Shown: one piece after another, positions 1-7,922 of the stretch
Numbering within the stretch: position 1 is the first letter of the stretch
Layout: each line of letters begins with the position of its first letter
NCBI GenBank assembly: GCA_002869065.1
Contig: PKTR01000002.1
Coordinates: 186,001 to 250,000, forward strand
Length of the DNA stretch: 64,000 bases
Source of the DNA: Hyphomicrobiales bacterium
Lineage (GTDB): Bacteria; Pseudomonadota; Alphaproteobacteria; Rhizobiales; Rhodobiaceae
Direction: 5' to 3'
Notes under the pieces: model-generated
What the model was told of the DNA's origin: nothing
The model's input: the letters and a program-made list of their open reading frames with translations, nothing else
Databases searched by the model: none
Program-made: the position numbers and the translations under genes

Positions 1-838
1 CGCTCGACGGCTCCATGACGATCTTCATGCGCTTCCAGATCAGCTTCATCGCGTCGACGATTTCCTCTTCCGAAGCGGTGAGGATGTCGGTGACGTGGTT
101 CGACACGAAGTGCCAGGTCAGTTCCTTCAGCGGCACCTTGAGGCCGTCGGCGACGGTGACCGGCGCGTCGTCGGCGATGATGTGGCCGGCCTTGAAACTG
201 CGATAGGCGTCGTCGGCCTGCTCGGGCTCGGCGGCATAGATCTGCACGTCCGGCGCGATGTTCGACAGGGTCAGGCAGGTGCCGGACACCATGCCGCCGC
301 CGCCAATCGGCGCAATGACGGCATCGAGACCCTCGACCTGGTCGTTCAGTTCGAGCGCGCAGGTGCCCTGACCGGCGATGACGCGCGGGTCGTTGTAGGG
401 GTGGACGAATTCGGCGCCCGTTTCGGCAACCACTTCGGCAAACACCGCCTCGCGGCTCGAGGTCGAGGGTTCGCACTCGACGATGGTGCCGCCATAGCCG
501 CGGACGGCATCCTTCTTTGCCTGCGGTGCGGTGCGCGGCATCACCACCGTGCACGGGATTCCGCGCCGGCCGGCGGCATAGGACAGGCAGGTGCCGTGGT
601 TGCCCGACGAGTGCGTGGCGACGCCCTTTGCGGCCTGTTCGTCGCTCAGCCCGAACACCGAGTTCGAGGCGCCGCGCGCCTTGAAGGCGCCGGCCTTCTG
701 GAAGTTCTCGCATTTGAAGAACAGTTCGGCGCCGGCGAGCCCGTTGATGAAGCTCGACGTCAGGACGGGCGTTCGGTGGATGTGCGGGCGAATGCGCTCA
801 AACGCGCTTTCAACGTCGTCGAATGTCGGAATGTACAT
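1..838 (-). CDS. bhcB: beta-hydroxyaspartate dehydratase (BhcB), partial at window edge
   Basis: PLP-dependent fold-II dehydratase of the serine/threonine dehydratase family. About 279 N-terminal residues are present and the C-terminus lies outside the window. The PLP lysine is K53 in a KAGAFKARGA motif, the phosphate-binding SSGNHGT motif lies near residue 85, and a GGGGM loop is near residue 185. Alone it could be read as threonine ammonia-lyase. Its position 33 bp after a BhcA-type aminotransferase, with a divergent IclR gene, matches the Paracoccus bhcABCD cluster, in which BhcB turns beta-hydroxyaspartate into iminosuccinate. The ATG at 838 was chosen because GGAAA precedes it. bhcC and bhcD would be expected just left of the window. 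Confidence 0.8.
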   Translation of the reverse strand, partial: MYIPTFDDVESAFERIRPHIHRTPVLTSSFINGLAGAELFFKCENFQKAGAFKARGASNSVFGLSDEQAAKGVATHSSGNHGTCLSYAAGRRGIPCTVVMPRTAPQAKKDAVRGYGGTIVECEPSTSSREAVFAEVVAETGAEFVHPYNDPRVIAGQGTCALELNDQVEGLDAVIAPIGGGGMVSGTCLTLSNIAPDVQIYAAEPEQADDAYRSFKAGHIIADDAPVTVADGLKVPLKELTWHFVSNHVTDILTASEEEIVDAMKLIWKRMKIVMEPSS

Positions 839-871
839 GTCGCTGTTTCCAATCGGCAAACGGGTACGCGG

Positions 872-2068
872 TCAGGCGGCCTTGGAGCGGTTCGCCGCCC
901 CGTTGATGCTGGTGCGATAGTATTCCTGCGCGGCGGCGACGCCCGACCCGAGCGTGATCGGCAGGTCGAGATCGGCCATGACCATTTCGGCCGTGGCGAT
1001 GCCCGACAACGCCATCACGTCGGTCATCGAGCCGAGATGGCCGATGCGGAACACCTTGCCGGCGACATCGCCGAGCCCGGCACCGAAGGCGACACCATAG
1101 GCGGACGCCGCATGGGCAACGATGCGGTTGGCGTTGAAGCCCTCCGGCGCAACGATCGCGCTGACCGTGTCGGACTGCAGCTTCTTTTCCTCGGCGCACA
1201 GCTTCATGCCCCAGGCGTCGACCGCCCGGCGAACGCCCTCGGCGATGCGGTAGTGACGGGCGAAGACATTCTCCAGACCCTCGGCTTCCAGCATGCGGAT
1301 CGAGTGGTCGAGGCCGCGGATCAGATTGACCGGCGGCGTATAGGGAAAGCCACCATCCGCATTGGTCTTCAGCATGTCGCGGAAGTCGAAGAAGCAGCGC
1401 GGGCAGCGGGCGCTTTCCATCGCCGCGAGCGCCTTCTGGCTGACCGCCAGGATCGACAGGCCGGACGGCAGCATGAAGCCCTTCTGCGAGCCGGTAATGG
1501 CGATATCGACGCCCCAATCGTCCATGCGGAAATCCATCGAGGCGATCGAGCTGACGCCATCGACGAACAGCAGCGCGGGGTGATGCGCATTGTCGAGCGC
1601 GCGGCGCACGGCGGCGACATCGGAGCGGACCCCGGTCGCGGTCTCGTTATGGGTGACGAGGACAGCGCGGATCTTGTGGCTGGAATCAGCGATCAGCGCC
1701 TGTTCGAAGGCATTGATCGGCGCGCCCCTGCCCCACTTCTCCTCGATCACCTGAACGTCCATTCCCTGGCGCTGGCACAGATCGATCCAGCGGTGCGAGA
1801 ACATGCCGTGGCGCGCGGCGAGGACCGTGTCGCCGGGCGACAGCGTGTTGGTGACGGCCGCTTCCCATGCGCCGGTACCGGTCGCCGGGAACAGGATCGT
1901 CTCGGCGCTCGTCGTCTTGACGATGCGCTTCACGCCCTCGAGCACGGGCTTGAACATGTCAACGAAGGTCGGCGAGCGGTGGTCGATCGACGGGAAGTCG
2001 ACCGCACGGCGCAGCTCTTCCGGGATGTTGGTCGGACCGGGAATGAAAACGGGGTTCTGCGTCGACAT
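872..2068 (-). CDS. bhcA: L-aspartate--glyoxylate aminotransferase (BhcA)
   Basis: Class V PLP aminotransferase of 398 residues, related to alanine/serine-glyoxylate aminotransferases. It starts with the typical PGPTNIP motif (residues 10-16), has an ATGTGAWE cofactor loop near residue 62, and the PLP lysine K196 in GSQKGFM. In the beta-hydroxyaspartate cycle this enzyme makes glycine from glyoxylate using aspartate as amino donor. The first gene of the operon, it is followed 33 bp later by bhcB. The ATG at 2068 was preferred over an upstream TTG (2080) because AGGA lies just before it. Assignment as BhcA rather than a generic serine-glyoxylate aminotransferase rests mainly on the gene neighbours. 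Confidence 0.82.
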   Translation of the reverse strand: MSTQNPVFIPGPTNIPEELRRAVDFPSIDHRSPTFVDMFKPVLEGVKRIVKTTSAETILFPATGTGAWEAAVTNTLSPGDTVLAARHGMFSHRWIDLCQRQGMDVQVIEEKWGRGAPINAFEQALIADSSHKIRAVLVTHNETATGVRSDVAAVRRALDNAHHPALLFVDGVSSIASMDFRMDDWGVDIAITGSQKGFMLPSGLSILAVSQKALAAMESARCPRCFFDFRDMLKTNADGGFPYTPPVNLIRGLDHSIRMLEAEGLENVFARHYRIAEGVRRAVDAWGMKLCAEEKKLQSDTVSAIVAPEGFNANRIVAHAASAYGVAFGAGLGDVAGKVFRIGHLGSMTDVMALSGIATAEMVMADLDLPITLGSGVAAAQEYYRTSINGAANRSKAA

Positions 2069-2280
2069 GTTCCTACCCAAAGCTGGTGTTCTCGTTTGTG
2101 GGTCGGACCGTAGCGGCTCGCAGGCAGCCGGGCAATTTTTTTGAAATCTTTTTTCATATTCCGTGAAAAATATACAACATACTGATTATGCATAATTTTA
2201 TATTTTTTCACTTTGCAAAATTGATTTTCATTCAGTAATTTTGAAATGCACTCGAAGTGCCGATAAACAGGAAAACGGGC
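2069..2280. promoter_or_regulatory. bhcA-bhcR divergent control region
   Basis: AT-rich spacer between two divergent genes in an otherwise GC-rich region. It holds a perfect 7-7-7 inverted repeat (TTTTTCA at 2150-2156, TGAAAAA at 2164-2170), a 12-bp palindrome ATTATGCATAAT at 2185-2196, and further TTTCA/TGAAA elements at 2142, 2206, 2226 and 2242. IclR-family regulators bind short palindromes in such spacers, so these are candidate BhcR sites. Which element is bound is not known from sequence. Confidence 0.55.
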
Positions 2281-3102
2281 ATGAAAAGCAGCAGGCCGAG
2301 GGGCTGTCCGAAGGCGTTTCACGACAAGAGCGAAAGCGCGACGATCCAGTCGCTCGACCGGGCGATGACGGTGCTGAAGGTCGTCGCCGAGGGGTCGGGC
2401 ATGTCGCTGAGCGAGATCGCGGCGGTCGGCGACGACTCGCCGGCGACCGTCTACCGCATTCTCACCACGCTGAAGAAACACGCGATCGTCGAGTTCGACG
2501 AGACCAGCCAGCTTTGGCATGTCGGCGCCGGCGCGTTTCGCATCGGCTCGAGCTTCCTGCGCCGCACCCGCCTCATCGAGCAGAGCCGGCGGGTGATGGA
2601 ACGCATCATGGGCGAGAGCGGCGAGACCGCCAACCTCGCCATCATCGACCGCGGCGAGGTGATCTTCATCAGCCAGGTCGAGACGCACGAGCCGATCCGC
2701 GCCTTCTTCCGGCCTGGAACGCGCGGGCCTGTGCATGCCTCAGGCATCGGCAAGGCGATCATGGCGTATCGCTCGGCAGAGCACATCCATGCGACGCTGA
2801 GCGGGCACAAGCTCGAGCGCTTCACCAGCCACACGCTTGCCGACGAGGCCGCGCTTGTCACCGAGCTCGACGAGACTCGCGCGCGCGGCTGGTCGGTCGA
2901 CGACGAAGAGCGGACAAACGGCATGCGCTGCATCGCGGCGCCGATCTTCAACCAGTTCGGCGAGGCGATTGCCGGCATCTCGATCTCCGGCCCGACGGTG
3001 CGCATGACGAAGGAAAAGGACGCCGGCTTCGGACATCTGGTCCGCGCCGCCGCCGACGAGATCACCAAGGCGATCGGCGGGGTGATGCCGGGGGACGGGT
3101 AG
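2281..3102 (+). CDS. bhcR: IclR-family regulator of glyoxylate assimilation (BhcR)
   Basis: IclR-type transcription factor of 273 residues. An N-terminal winged helix (about residues 20-80, with the recognition helix around DSPATVYRIL) is followed by the IclR effector domain ending in a GISISGPTVRM segment. It is divergent from bhcA, as in Paracoccus, where BhcR senses glyoxylate and controls the bhc operon. The ATG at 2281 is chosen because AGGAAAA lies 7-10 bases upstream; a GTG at 2257 has no ribosome site. A 44-bp piece of the 3' end (2992-3035) is repeated 1.15 kb downstream. Confidence 0.82.
   Translation: MKSSRPRGCPKAFHDKSESATIQSLDRAMTVLKVVAEGSGMSLSEIAAVGDDSPATVYRILTTLKKHAIVEFDETSQLWHVGAGAFRIGSSFLRRTRLIEQSRRVMERIMGESGETANLAIIDRGEVIFISQVETHEPIRAFFRPGTRGPVHASGIGKAIMAYRSAEHIHATLSGHKLERFTSHTLADEAALVTELDETRARGWSVDDEERTNGMRCIAAPIFNQFGEAIAGISISGPTVRMTKEKDAGFGHLVRAAADEITKAIGGVMPGDG
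2992..3035 (+). repeat. 44-bp direct repeat, copy 1 (inside bhcR)
   Basis: Matches 4144-4187 at 43 of 44 positions; the only difference is the G/A in CATGACGAAG versus CATGACAAAG. This copy encodes part of the BhcR effector domain. Confidence 0.9.
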
Positions 3103-3250
3103 AGTTCGAGATCGCTCAGGATCGCGAGCGACGTCTGGGCGTTGAGGACAAGGTCATCTGCGCCGAACGCCGGCCGAATATTCCCGCAACCGTTGAATGT
3201 ACAACCCTCTACATCTATTGATACCGCATGCCTATCGAGGGAGGTATTTC

Positions 3251-4109
3251 ATGCGGTCGGCTGGCAAGCGCTCGCTCTTATTTTTCTGTTTCATTCTGCT
3301 TGTTCTGGCTTTTTCCAGGCTGTTTTCAGAGGATACGGCCTCAGTTCAGACAGAGCCGCCCAACGCCAAATACTCCACAAGCGAGCTGGTTTCGCACTTC
3401 AAGGTGCGGATGTGGCGATGCCTGCAAAAAGACATGGCGAAATGTGGAGACGCAAACAATATCGCAAAATTCACGAAACGCCCGCTGACTGTCGGGTTGC
3501 TGTTCTCGGGCGCCGAAGGATATTGCAGGCGAAATCCGCGGCCTTTCCGTCAGTCAGTTACGCAACAACGACAACCCGAAAATTCGCGATTTCGGAGTAG
3601 TTGGTGAGTCGTTGAACTTCCTTCTCGAAGACTTTCCGTTCATACGCGTTGCCGATGGGGCAAGCGACACCGACATCGTTATTGTCGAAGGCAGCATAGA
3701 TGTTCTTGAATACTTCGTTGACAACAAACTCCTGACCGACGAACAAGCGAGCAGAGACAATTTGAACGCAGCGAAAGCTGAATTTTCAAACAAGAAATGC
3801 ACCAACGTCTATGACTACAGTCTGGATCTCGACATTTTTCGTTCCCTGATCTTCATCAACCGGGATCATCCCGGTGACGAGATCGCCGGGTGCATGTTTG
3901 CAGCGCTTGCGTTCTACCAACCCGTTTACCGCAAGTTCTTCACCGAAAAGCTGACATCAAATCGTTTCATCAACCGGGTTTTGGGAAAAGACTGGTGCAT
4001 CCTGCGCGTGCTCTACAACGAAGAAGTCACGCAGAAACTCGATCTTGATACGATTGACGACAAGCTCAGGAGCATTGTCTGGGAAGAATGCTTCGACATC
4101 ATCAAATAA
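3251..4109 (+). pseudogene. frameshifted membrane-anchored or secreted protein of unknown function
   Basis: A start at 3251 follows a strong GAGGGAGG site and begins with a hydrophobic segment (LLFFCFILLVLAF, residues 9-21). That frame runs well to about residue 90 (LTVGLLFSGAEG, near 3516), then turns into arginine/proline-rich noise ending at 3607. The following frame reads on sensibly from about 3520 (IAGEIRGLSV) to the stop at 4109. One indel around 3500-3530 therefore splits a protein of about 285 residues. The end, with a Cys-containing helix and an ILRVLYNEE motif, recalls DUF2927 proteins, but this is weak. Base composition is more AT-rich than the neighbours, suggesting transfer. A sequencing error is possible. 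Confidence 0.55.
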
Positions 4110-4143
4110 GCTCACGAAAACAAAGCGATAGTGCGCCACTGGA

Positions 4144-4187
4144 CCGACGGTGCGCATGACAAAGGAAAAGGACGCCGGCTTCGGACA
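4144..4187 (+). repeat. 44-bp direct repeat, copy 2 (stray bhcR fragment)
   Basis: Second copy of the bhcR segment at 2992-3035, with one mismatch. Here it is not part of an intact gene: the frame leads into TGA at 4207-4209. The two copies bracket the AT-rich frameshifted gene. Confidence 0.9.
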
Positions 4188-4196
4188 CCCGCCCCG

Positions 4197-4371
4197 CCGG
4201 CGCCCGTGACGCTGGCCGATCTTTGCCGCGCGGCGGCCTCCTGATTGTGGGACGTCCGTGAAGCGGGTTGCCCTGGCGAATGGGTTCACCGAACTCGGCC
4301 GCTTCAGCGGATTGTACCGCCAGATTTATGACGAGCTGCCGTCGGCGACCCTTGCGCGTGCGCTTGCCTGA
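4197..4371 (+). pseudogene. remnant of an AraC-family regulator C-terminus
   Basis: Two short reading frames carry recognisable parts of an AraC-type helix-turn-helix domain. At 4197-4241 the frame gives PAPVTLADLCRAAAS followed by TGA; this resembles the first HTH of AraC proteins. From 4258 to 4371, in another frame, comes a second-HTH end with GFTELGRFSGLYRQIY followed by a stop. The middle of the domain is missing and the frames differ by one base, so an internal deletion has destroyed the gene. It lies directly after the stray bhcR fragment. Confidence 0.7.
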
Positions 4372-4701
4372 CGCGCCGGGATTAACGCGAATGAAAAGCC
4401 CTGTCGGCGGGCGTAGCAACGGGTTTCCGGAGACGGGAGAGCGTACGCGTCTCAAGCTCCTCGAAGGTGTCTAAGGCCCAGGTTTTCGCTGAACGTCACA
4501 ATTCACCGATATCAACGCAGTGCATTTCGGATTGGAGTGGGCGTCTCCGGATTGGACGCCTGATCGTCCCGTCGTTTCGAAATAGAAACTTACATTTCGG
4601 CTGTAACGGAAGTAACTGACAGCCTTGCGGAGCATCGTTGCCCAACCACCGGCCTTTGCCAGTGTCGAGAAGAGCTCGCGCCCCAGCTCAGGAGAAGTAT
4701 C
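4372..4701. other. intergenic stretch without recognisable gene
   Basis: 330 bp between the AraC remnant and the DUF4336 gene. A short repeat CGGATTGGA occurs twice (around 4528 and 4549). No convincing reading frame or RNA is seen; the end carries the AGGAG ribosome site of the next gene. Confidence 0.5.
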
Positions 4702-5388
4702 ATGACCATGTCAGGTGTTCGGTCTGTCGACCGCGATATCTGGGTTCTCGACAAATATTTTGTCATTTCGGGCTGCCGGGCTTCGGTTCGGATGACCATC
4801 CTGCGGCTCGGAGATGGCCTTCTCCTCTATTCTCCAGTCGAGATGACCGAGGGGGACCGCGCAGGCATCGACGCGCTTGGTCCTGTCCGGGCCATTGTGG
4901 CGCCGAACCTGTACCACCATTTATTTCTGCGCGCGGCGCTTGAGACGTGGCCTGATGCGCGTGTCTTTGTGCCCGACGGGCTCGACGCCAAGATCGGGCC
5001 TATTCCCGGTGCCGAGATCATGGGTCCGCAGACCGATTTTGGCGGCGGAGACGCGCTGGAGTTCTTTGTTTTCGCAGGCCACGACCTTCACGAGACACTG
5101 TTCTGGCACGTACCGACCAAGACGCTGGTCAGTTCCGACCTGATCTACAATTACAGCGAAGATCAATATCCCGCGGAAAAGATGTTCTTCCGTTGTTTGG
5201 GATGCTACGGATCGCCCAACGTGCCCTTCTATCACAGGTTCGCAATACGCGACCGCGCCTCTCTCCAGAAGCTGATGGAATGGATTCGGGAACACGAGAT
5301 CAGCCGCTTGATCATGAGTCATGGCCGGATCTACGAAGGTGAAGACGCTGGCGCAGTTTTCGCGAAGGTCTGGAACCGGTTTCGATAG
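4702..5388 (+). CDS. DUF4336 (metallo-beta-lactamase-like) protein
   Basis: A 228-residue protein resembling DUF4336 proteins, which share the metallo-beta-lactamase fold. A two-layer start (strands around residues 20-45), an NLYHHLFL segment near 73 where the metal-binding HxHxD motif of true hydrolases would be, a GHDLHETLFWH segment near 127, and an MSHGRIYEG segment near 207 are visible. The canonical HxHxDH motif is absent, so catalysis is uncertain. The start is well supported by AGGAG seven bases upstream. It is the last chromosomal gene before the island's left repeat. Confidence 0.6.
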   Translation: MTMSGVRSVDRDIWVLDKYFVISGCRASVRMTILRLGDGLLLYSPVEMTEGDRAGIDALGPVRAIVAPNLYHHLFLRAALETWPDARVFVPDGLDAKIGPIPGAEIMGPQTDFGGGDALEFFVFAGHDLHETLFWHVPTKTLVSSDLIYNYSEDQYPAEKMFFRCLGCYGSPNVPFYHRFAIRDRASLQKLMEWIREHEISRLIMSHGRIYEGEDAGAVFAKVWNRFR

Positions 5389-5446
5389 AACGAGCGCGAC
5401 AGCGGCTCGCGTAGCGACACGTGACCACCTGCAATATAAAGGAAAG

Positions 5447-5493
5447 TTTGGTAGCGGAGGAGGGACTCGAACCCCCGACACGCGGATTATGAT
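5447..5493 (-). repeat. attL: left attachment repeat: 3' half of tRNA-Met
   Basis: 47 bp identical to 19960-20006. The sequence is the 3' half of the tRNA-Met (anticodon loop to CCA) in the same orientation; the 5' half is absent, so this is not a working tRNA gene. It marks the far end of the island. Confidence 0.92.
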
Positions 5494-5750
5494 AAAGCGT
5501 TATTTATCAATTACTTAGCCACAAAGCGACCCAAAGCGTGTCACGGACCAATTGAAAGCATTCAGAAACGGATCGCCAAACTTTCTCAATGGATTTCAAA
5601 GCGTTGCATTCAAACCCAATGGTAAATGCACCCCAATTGCAACCCAGCTGGAGTTATCGACCAGAATTGCGTAGTTTCGATCCACTGCGAATTGATGTTT
5701 GCGACGGTCGTAACCTACTCGCATAGATGATGGCTTAAGATTGGTGGAAT
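5494..5750. other. AT-rich start of the island without gene
   Basis: 257 bp directly inside the left attachment repeat. It is richer in A+T than the chromosome on the left. No gene or RNA is recognised; it probably holds the promoter of the YaaC-family gene. Confidence 0.4.
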
Positions 5751-6797
5751 ATGCCAGCGCCCGAACTTCGATATAAGAACCGAGCCGTGTACTTTCGTAA
5801 GGGAATTACAGGCCCGCATTTTGCAAGTGAGAGCGTCCTAACCCGCGACACCTTTGAATTCGTTGACTTGTGGCTGACTCGGAACTGCAAAAAGGCGCTT
5901 CCTTTTTGGAAACAGGCGGAAGCATACCACAAGGCCTCGCGTGACCTTCCTCCTGTGTCTGCTCCACTCACGTCTTACTATTGCTTTCTAAACTGCGTAA
6001 AAACACTGCTCATCGTCAAGGAAAGATCCTTCACAGACAGACACGGTGTTGCAGGCGAATGGGATCCGTCATCGAAAAGAGCGCTTTCAAACGAGATAAT
6101 AACCATTCAGGGCGCGGGCATTCTGACCAGCCTCAGTGACTACCTAGGAGAGGCCAATCTCGCCAAAGAGTTCAGCCTGTTGGATGCACTCGGCAACATC
6201 CCATACATCCACAGAGCTTTCCGACACACCTTTCGTTCCAAACCTGAGATATTCATACCTCTAACCAATTTGGTGTACCGAAAACACCCTACCGACGCGT
6301 ACATTTGGTTTTCTGCAGAGGTCAAAGGAAGATTTTCTGATCCACGGTCGCTGCGAACGCTTCCAAGCACTTTCGAAGTGGATGGGGGCTACGTGGACCG
6401 CTGCGTTGTGCGATCGAAAAAGCGATACAAATGGTTCAAGCATGGAGACAGTCAGGAGCAGAAGGATAAGGCGATACGAAACCTCTGTGCGCTCCATCGA
6501 CGGATGAGACGAGAGATTTCATTTATATCTGCACCGGTGGACCTTTGGTATCTTAAGAGGCCCGTGGCAGGTGCAAACATTATCCCTCGATCCAATCTCG
6601 TGCTCACCTTGGCTGTAATGCATCGACTGAGCGAATTGTCACGTTATGACCCAGCGGGTCTCTCCCAATATCTGGATGGAAAGGTGAACTGGCTAATCTC
6701 CGAGTTTATCAGGCTATCGCCGTATCAATTTGTGGACGAGATAGCTTGCGAACTAACTGGTTTGGAAATGCGTATGCCCGGCGTTAGGCCCAACTAG
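5751..6797 (+). CDS. YaaC-family protein
   Basis: A 348-residue protein with features of the YaaC family: an N-terminal region with SYYCFLNCVKTLL (about residues 79-91) and a helical C-terminus with LVLTLAVMHRLSELSRYDP (about 284-302) and a closing QFVDEIACELTG. The family's molecular activity is not established; members recur in bacterial defence islands. It converges on the nuclease gene at 6838-7821 with only 40 bp between the stops, suggesting a functional pair. No membrane segment or signal is visible. Base composition is lower in G+C than the chromosome, consistent with recent acquisition. Confidence 0.6.
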   Translation: MPAPELRYKNRAVYFRKGITGPHFASESVLTRDTFEFVDLWLTRNCKKALPFWKQAEAYHKASRDLPPVSAPLTSYYCFLNCVKTLLIVKERSFTDRHGVAGEWDPSSKRALSNEIITIQGAGILTSLSDYLGEANLAKEFSLLDALGNIPYIHRAFRHTFRSKPEIFIPLTNLVYRKHPTDAYIWFSAEVKGRFSDPRSLRTLPSTFEVDGGYVDRCVVRSKKRYKWFKHGDSQEQKDKAIRNLCALHRRMRREISFISAPVDLWYLKRPVAGANIIPRSNLVLTLAVMHRLSELSRYDPAGLSQYLDGKVNWLISEFIRLSPYQFVDEIACELTGLEMRMPGVRPN

Positions 6798-6837
6798 GCT
6801 GCGAAGTCCTCAGTGCAGGTTGTGCCGAGATCGCCTC

Positions 6838-7821
6838 TTATGATCGCACCAGAAAGTCGGGCACGGTGTGCGGCGCTATATCAAAGACGTACTGAACGAT
6901 CTTTTCCTCAAGAGCCTTCGTCACTGCGCCTCTGAAATCAGCGATCGTGCTGAGCTTTTCTTTTCGAGCCTCACGGCGCCATGACACTTTAGTTCCTGTT
7001 GGCAAACGCCAATCAGGCAATCGGACGAGTGCAGTGTGCGCAAATTGAATGCCATCGCCACCAGCGACGTGGCTGACCCAGATGTGATCGTCGGCATGCG
7101 CCTCCCGCCTTTCTAGGTCCCACGTTGTAAAAAGCGACTGCACGTCAGACGAAAGGTCTGAGACTTGCTCGCCGCCTCGCCCAGTGAACGCCACCTCAGT
7201 GATACGCATTCGCCAATTTTCCGTTTTAGTGTCATCGGTCTCCGTCACCGACAAAAGTTCTTCTTTCTGAAAGCGCAAGTGTATACCGGCGCCCGGGCCG
7301 ATTTTGTAGGCAACGTCACCTGCCAAAATTCCCAACAGGTTTTCCTTCATGGCGTCGCCAAAGTTGATGTTGAAATTGCGAACCGCCTTTGTGAGATGCC
7401 GAACCTCAAATAGCATCCACAGGGAATGGAACTTCCATGCAACAAGCAATGGCAGTCCGACCAAATCAGCATAATTATTGAGCCTTGCGAGGTAGTCAGG
7501 TTTGAAAGAGAGAGTGTTTGCTGCCTTGGACTTTACCTCAATCAAGACCGGGCGCCGCTCCACTTGGGTTGAGAAGTAAGCAAGCACATCAGGAACTTGG
7601 TAGTCCTTGCCCGACGTCGCTGGCAGTTGGTGTTGGTCAAGCTTGTGAAGAAGCTCACATTTTCCAAGCCAAGAGCATAGGACCGCAAATTCGTCTTCTG
7701 CCGGGAGTCCAATGTCTAGTCTCTTTACGCGCTCCGCAATCTCGCTAGCATCGGCATTCCAGCCCAGCTCTTGAAGAGTGTCGTGTATTAGACGATGCAA
7801 ATCATCTGGATGATCATTCAT
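6838..7821 (-). CDS. PD-(D/E)XK nuclease-like protein
   Basis: A 327-residue protein with a restriction-endonuclease-like core: D78 in VPDVLAY, and E95 and K97 in PVLIEVKSK, then a helix and a strand (LLVAWKF) as in PD-(D/E)XK nucleases. This is a motif-level call. The ATG at 7821 is preceded by AGG nine bases upstream; the frame could be extended to 7893 but that would run across the att-like site. The C-terminal half has no recognised domain. It faces the YaaC gene end to end. A defence role (cleaving DNA) is inferred from the motif and island location; a Mrr-like or uncharacterised restriction function is equally possible. Confidence 0.6.
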   Translation of the reverse strand: MNDHPDDLHRLIHDTLQELGWNADASEIAERVKRLDIGLPAEDEFAVLCSWLGKCELLHKLDQHQLPATSGKDYQVPDVLAYFSTQVERRPVLIEVKSKAANTLSFKPDYLARLNNYADLVGLPLLVAWKFHSLWMLFEVRHLTKAVRNFNINFGDAMKENLLGILAGDVAYKIGPGAGIHLRFQKEELLSVTETDDTKTENWRMRITEVAFTGRGGEQVSDLSSDVQSLFTTWDLERREAHADDHIWVSHVAGGDGIQFAHTALVRLPDWRLPTGTKVSWRREARKEKLSTIADFRGAVTKALEEKIVQYVFDIAPHTVPDFLVRS

Positions 7822-7888
7822 TATTTTCGCCTGAAGAGTCTTGAAGCTAACCCGAAAGCACTTTGTAACTCGCCCCAAACCATACCCT

Positions 7889-7900
7889 GACACGCGGATT
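7889..7900. repeat. partial third att core next to the integrase
   Basis: GACACGCGGATT matches 12 consecutive bases of the 47-bp attachment repeat (5447-5493 and 19960-20006), with further partial agreement just upstream (CCC). It lies 22 bp before the integrase start, the usual place for an element end. Confidence 0.55.
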
Positions 7901-7922
7901 TTTCGATCTTAATTTCAGCGTC

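Noticed and set aside
95-2113. 672-codon open frame on the plus strand
   Set aside because: It is antisense to bhcB/bhcA, arises from high G+C third positions, crosses both genes and has no motif or ribosome site.
5447-5525. second tRNA gene
   Set aside because: Only the 3' half of the tRNA (through the anticodon loop) is present; the 5' half is missing, so it is an attachment remnant.
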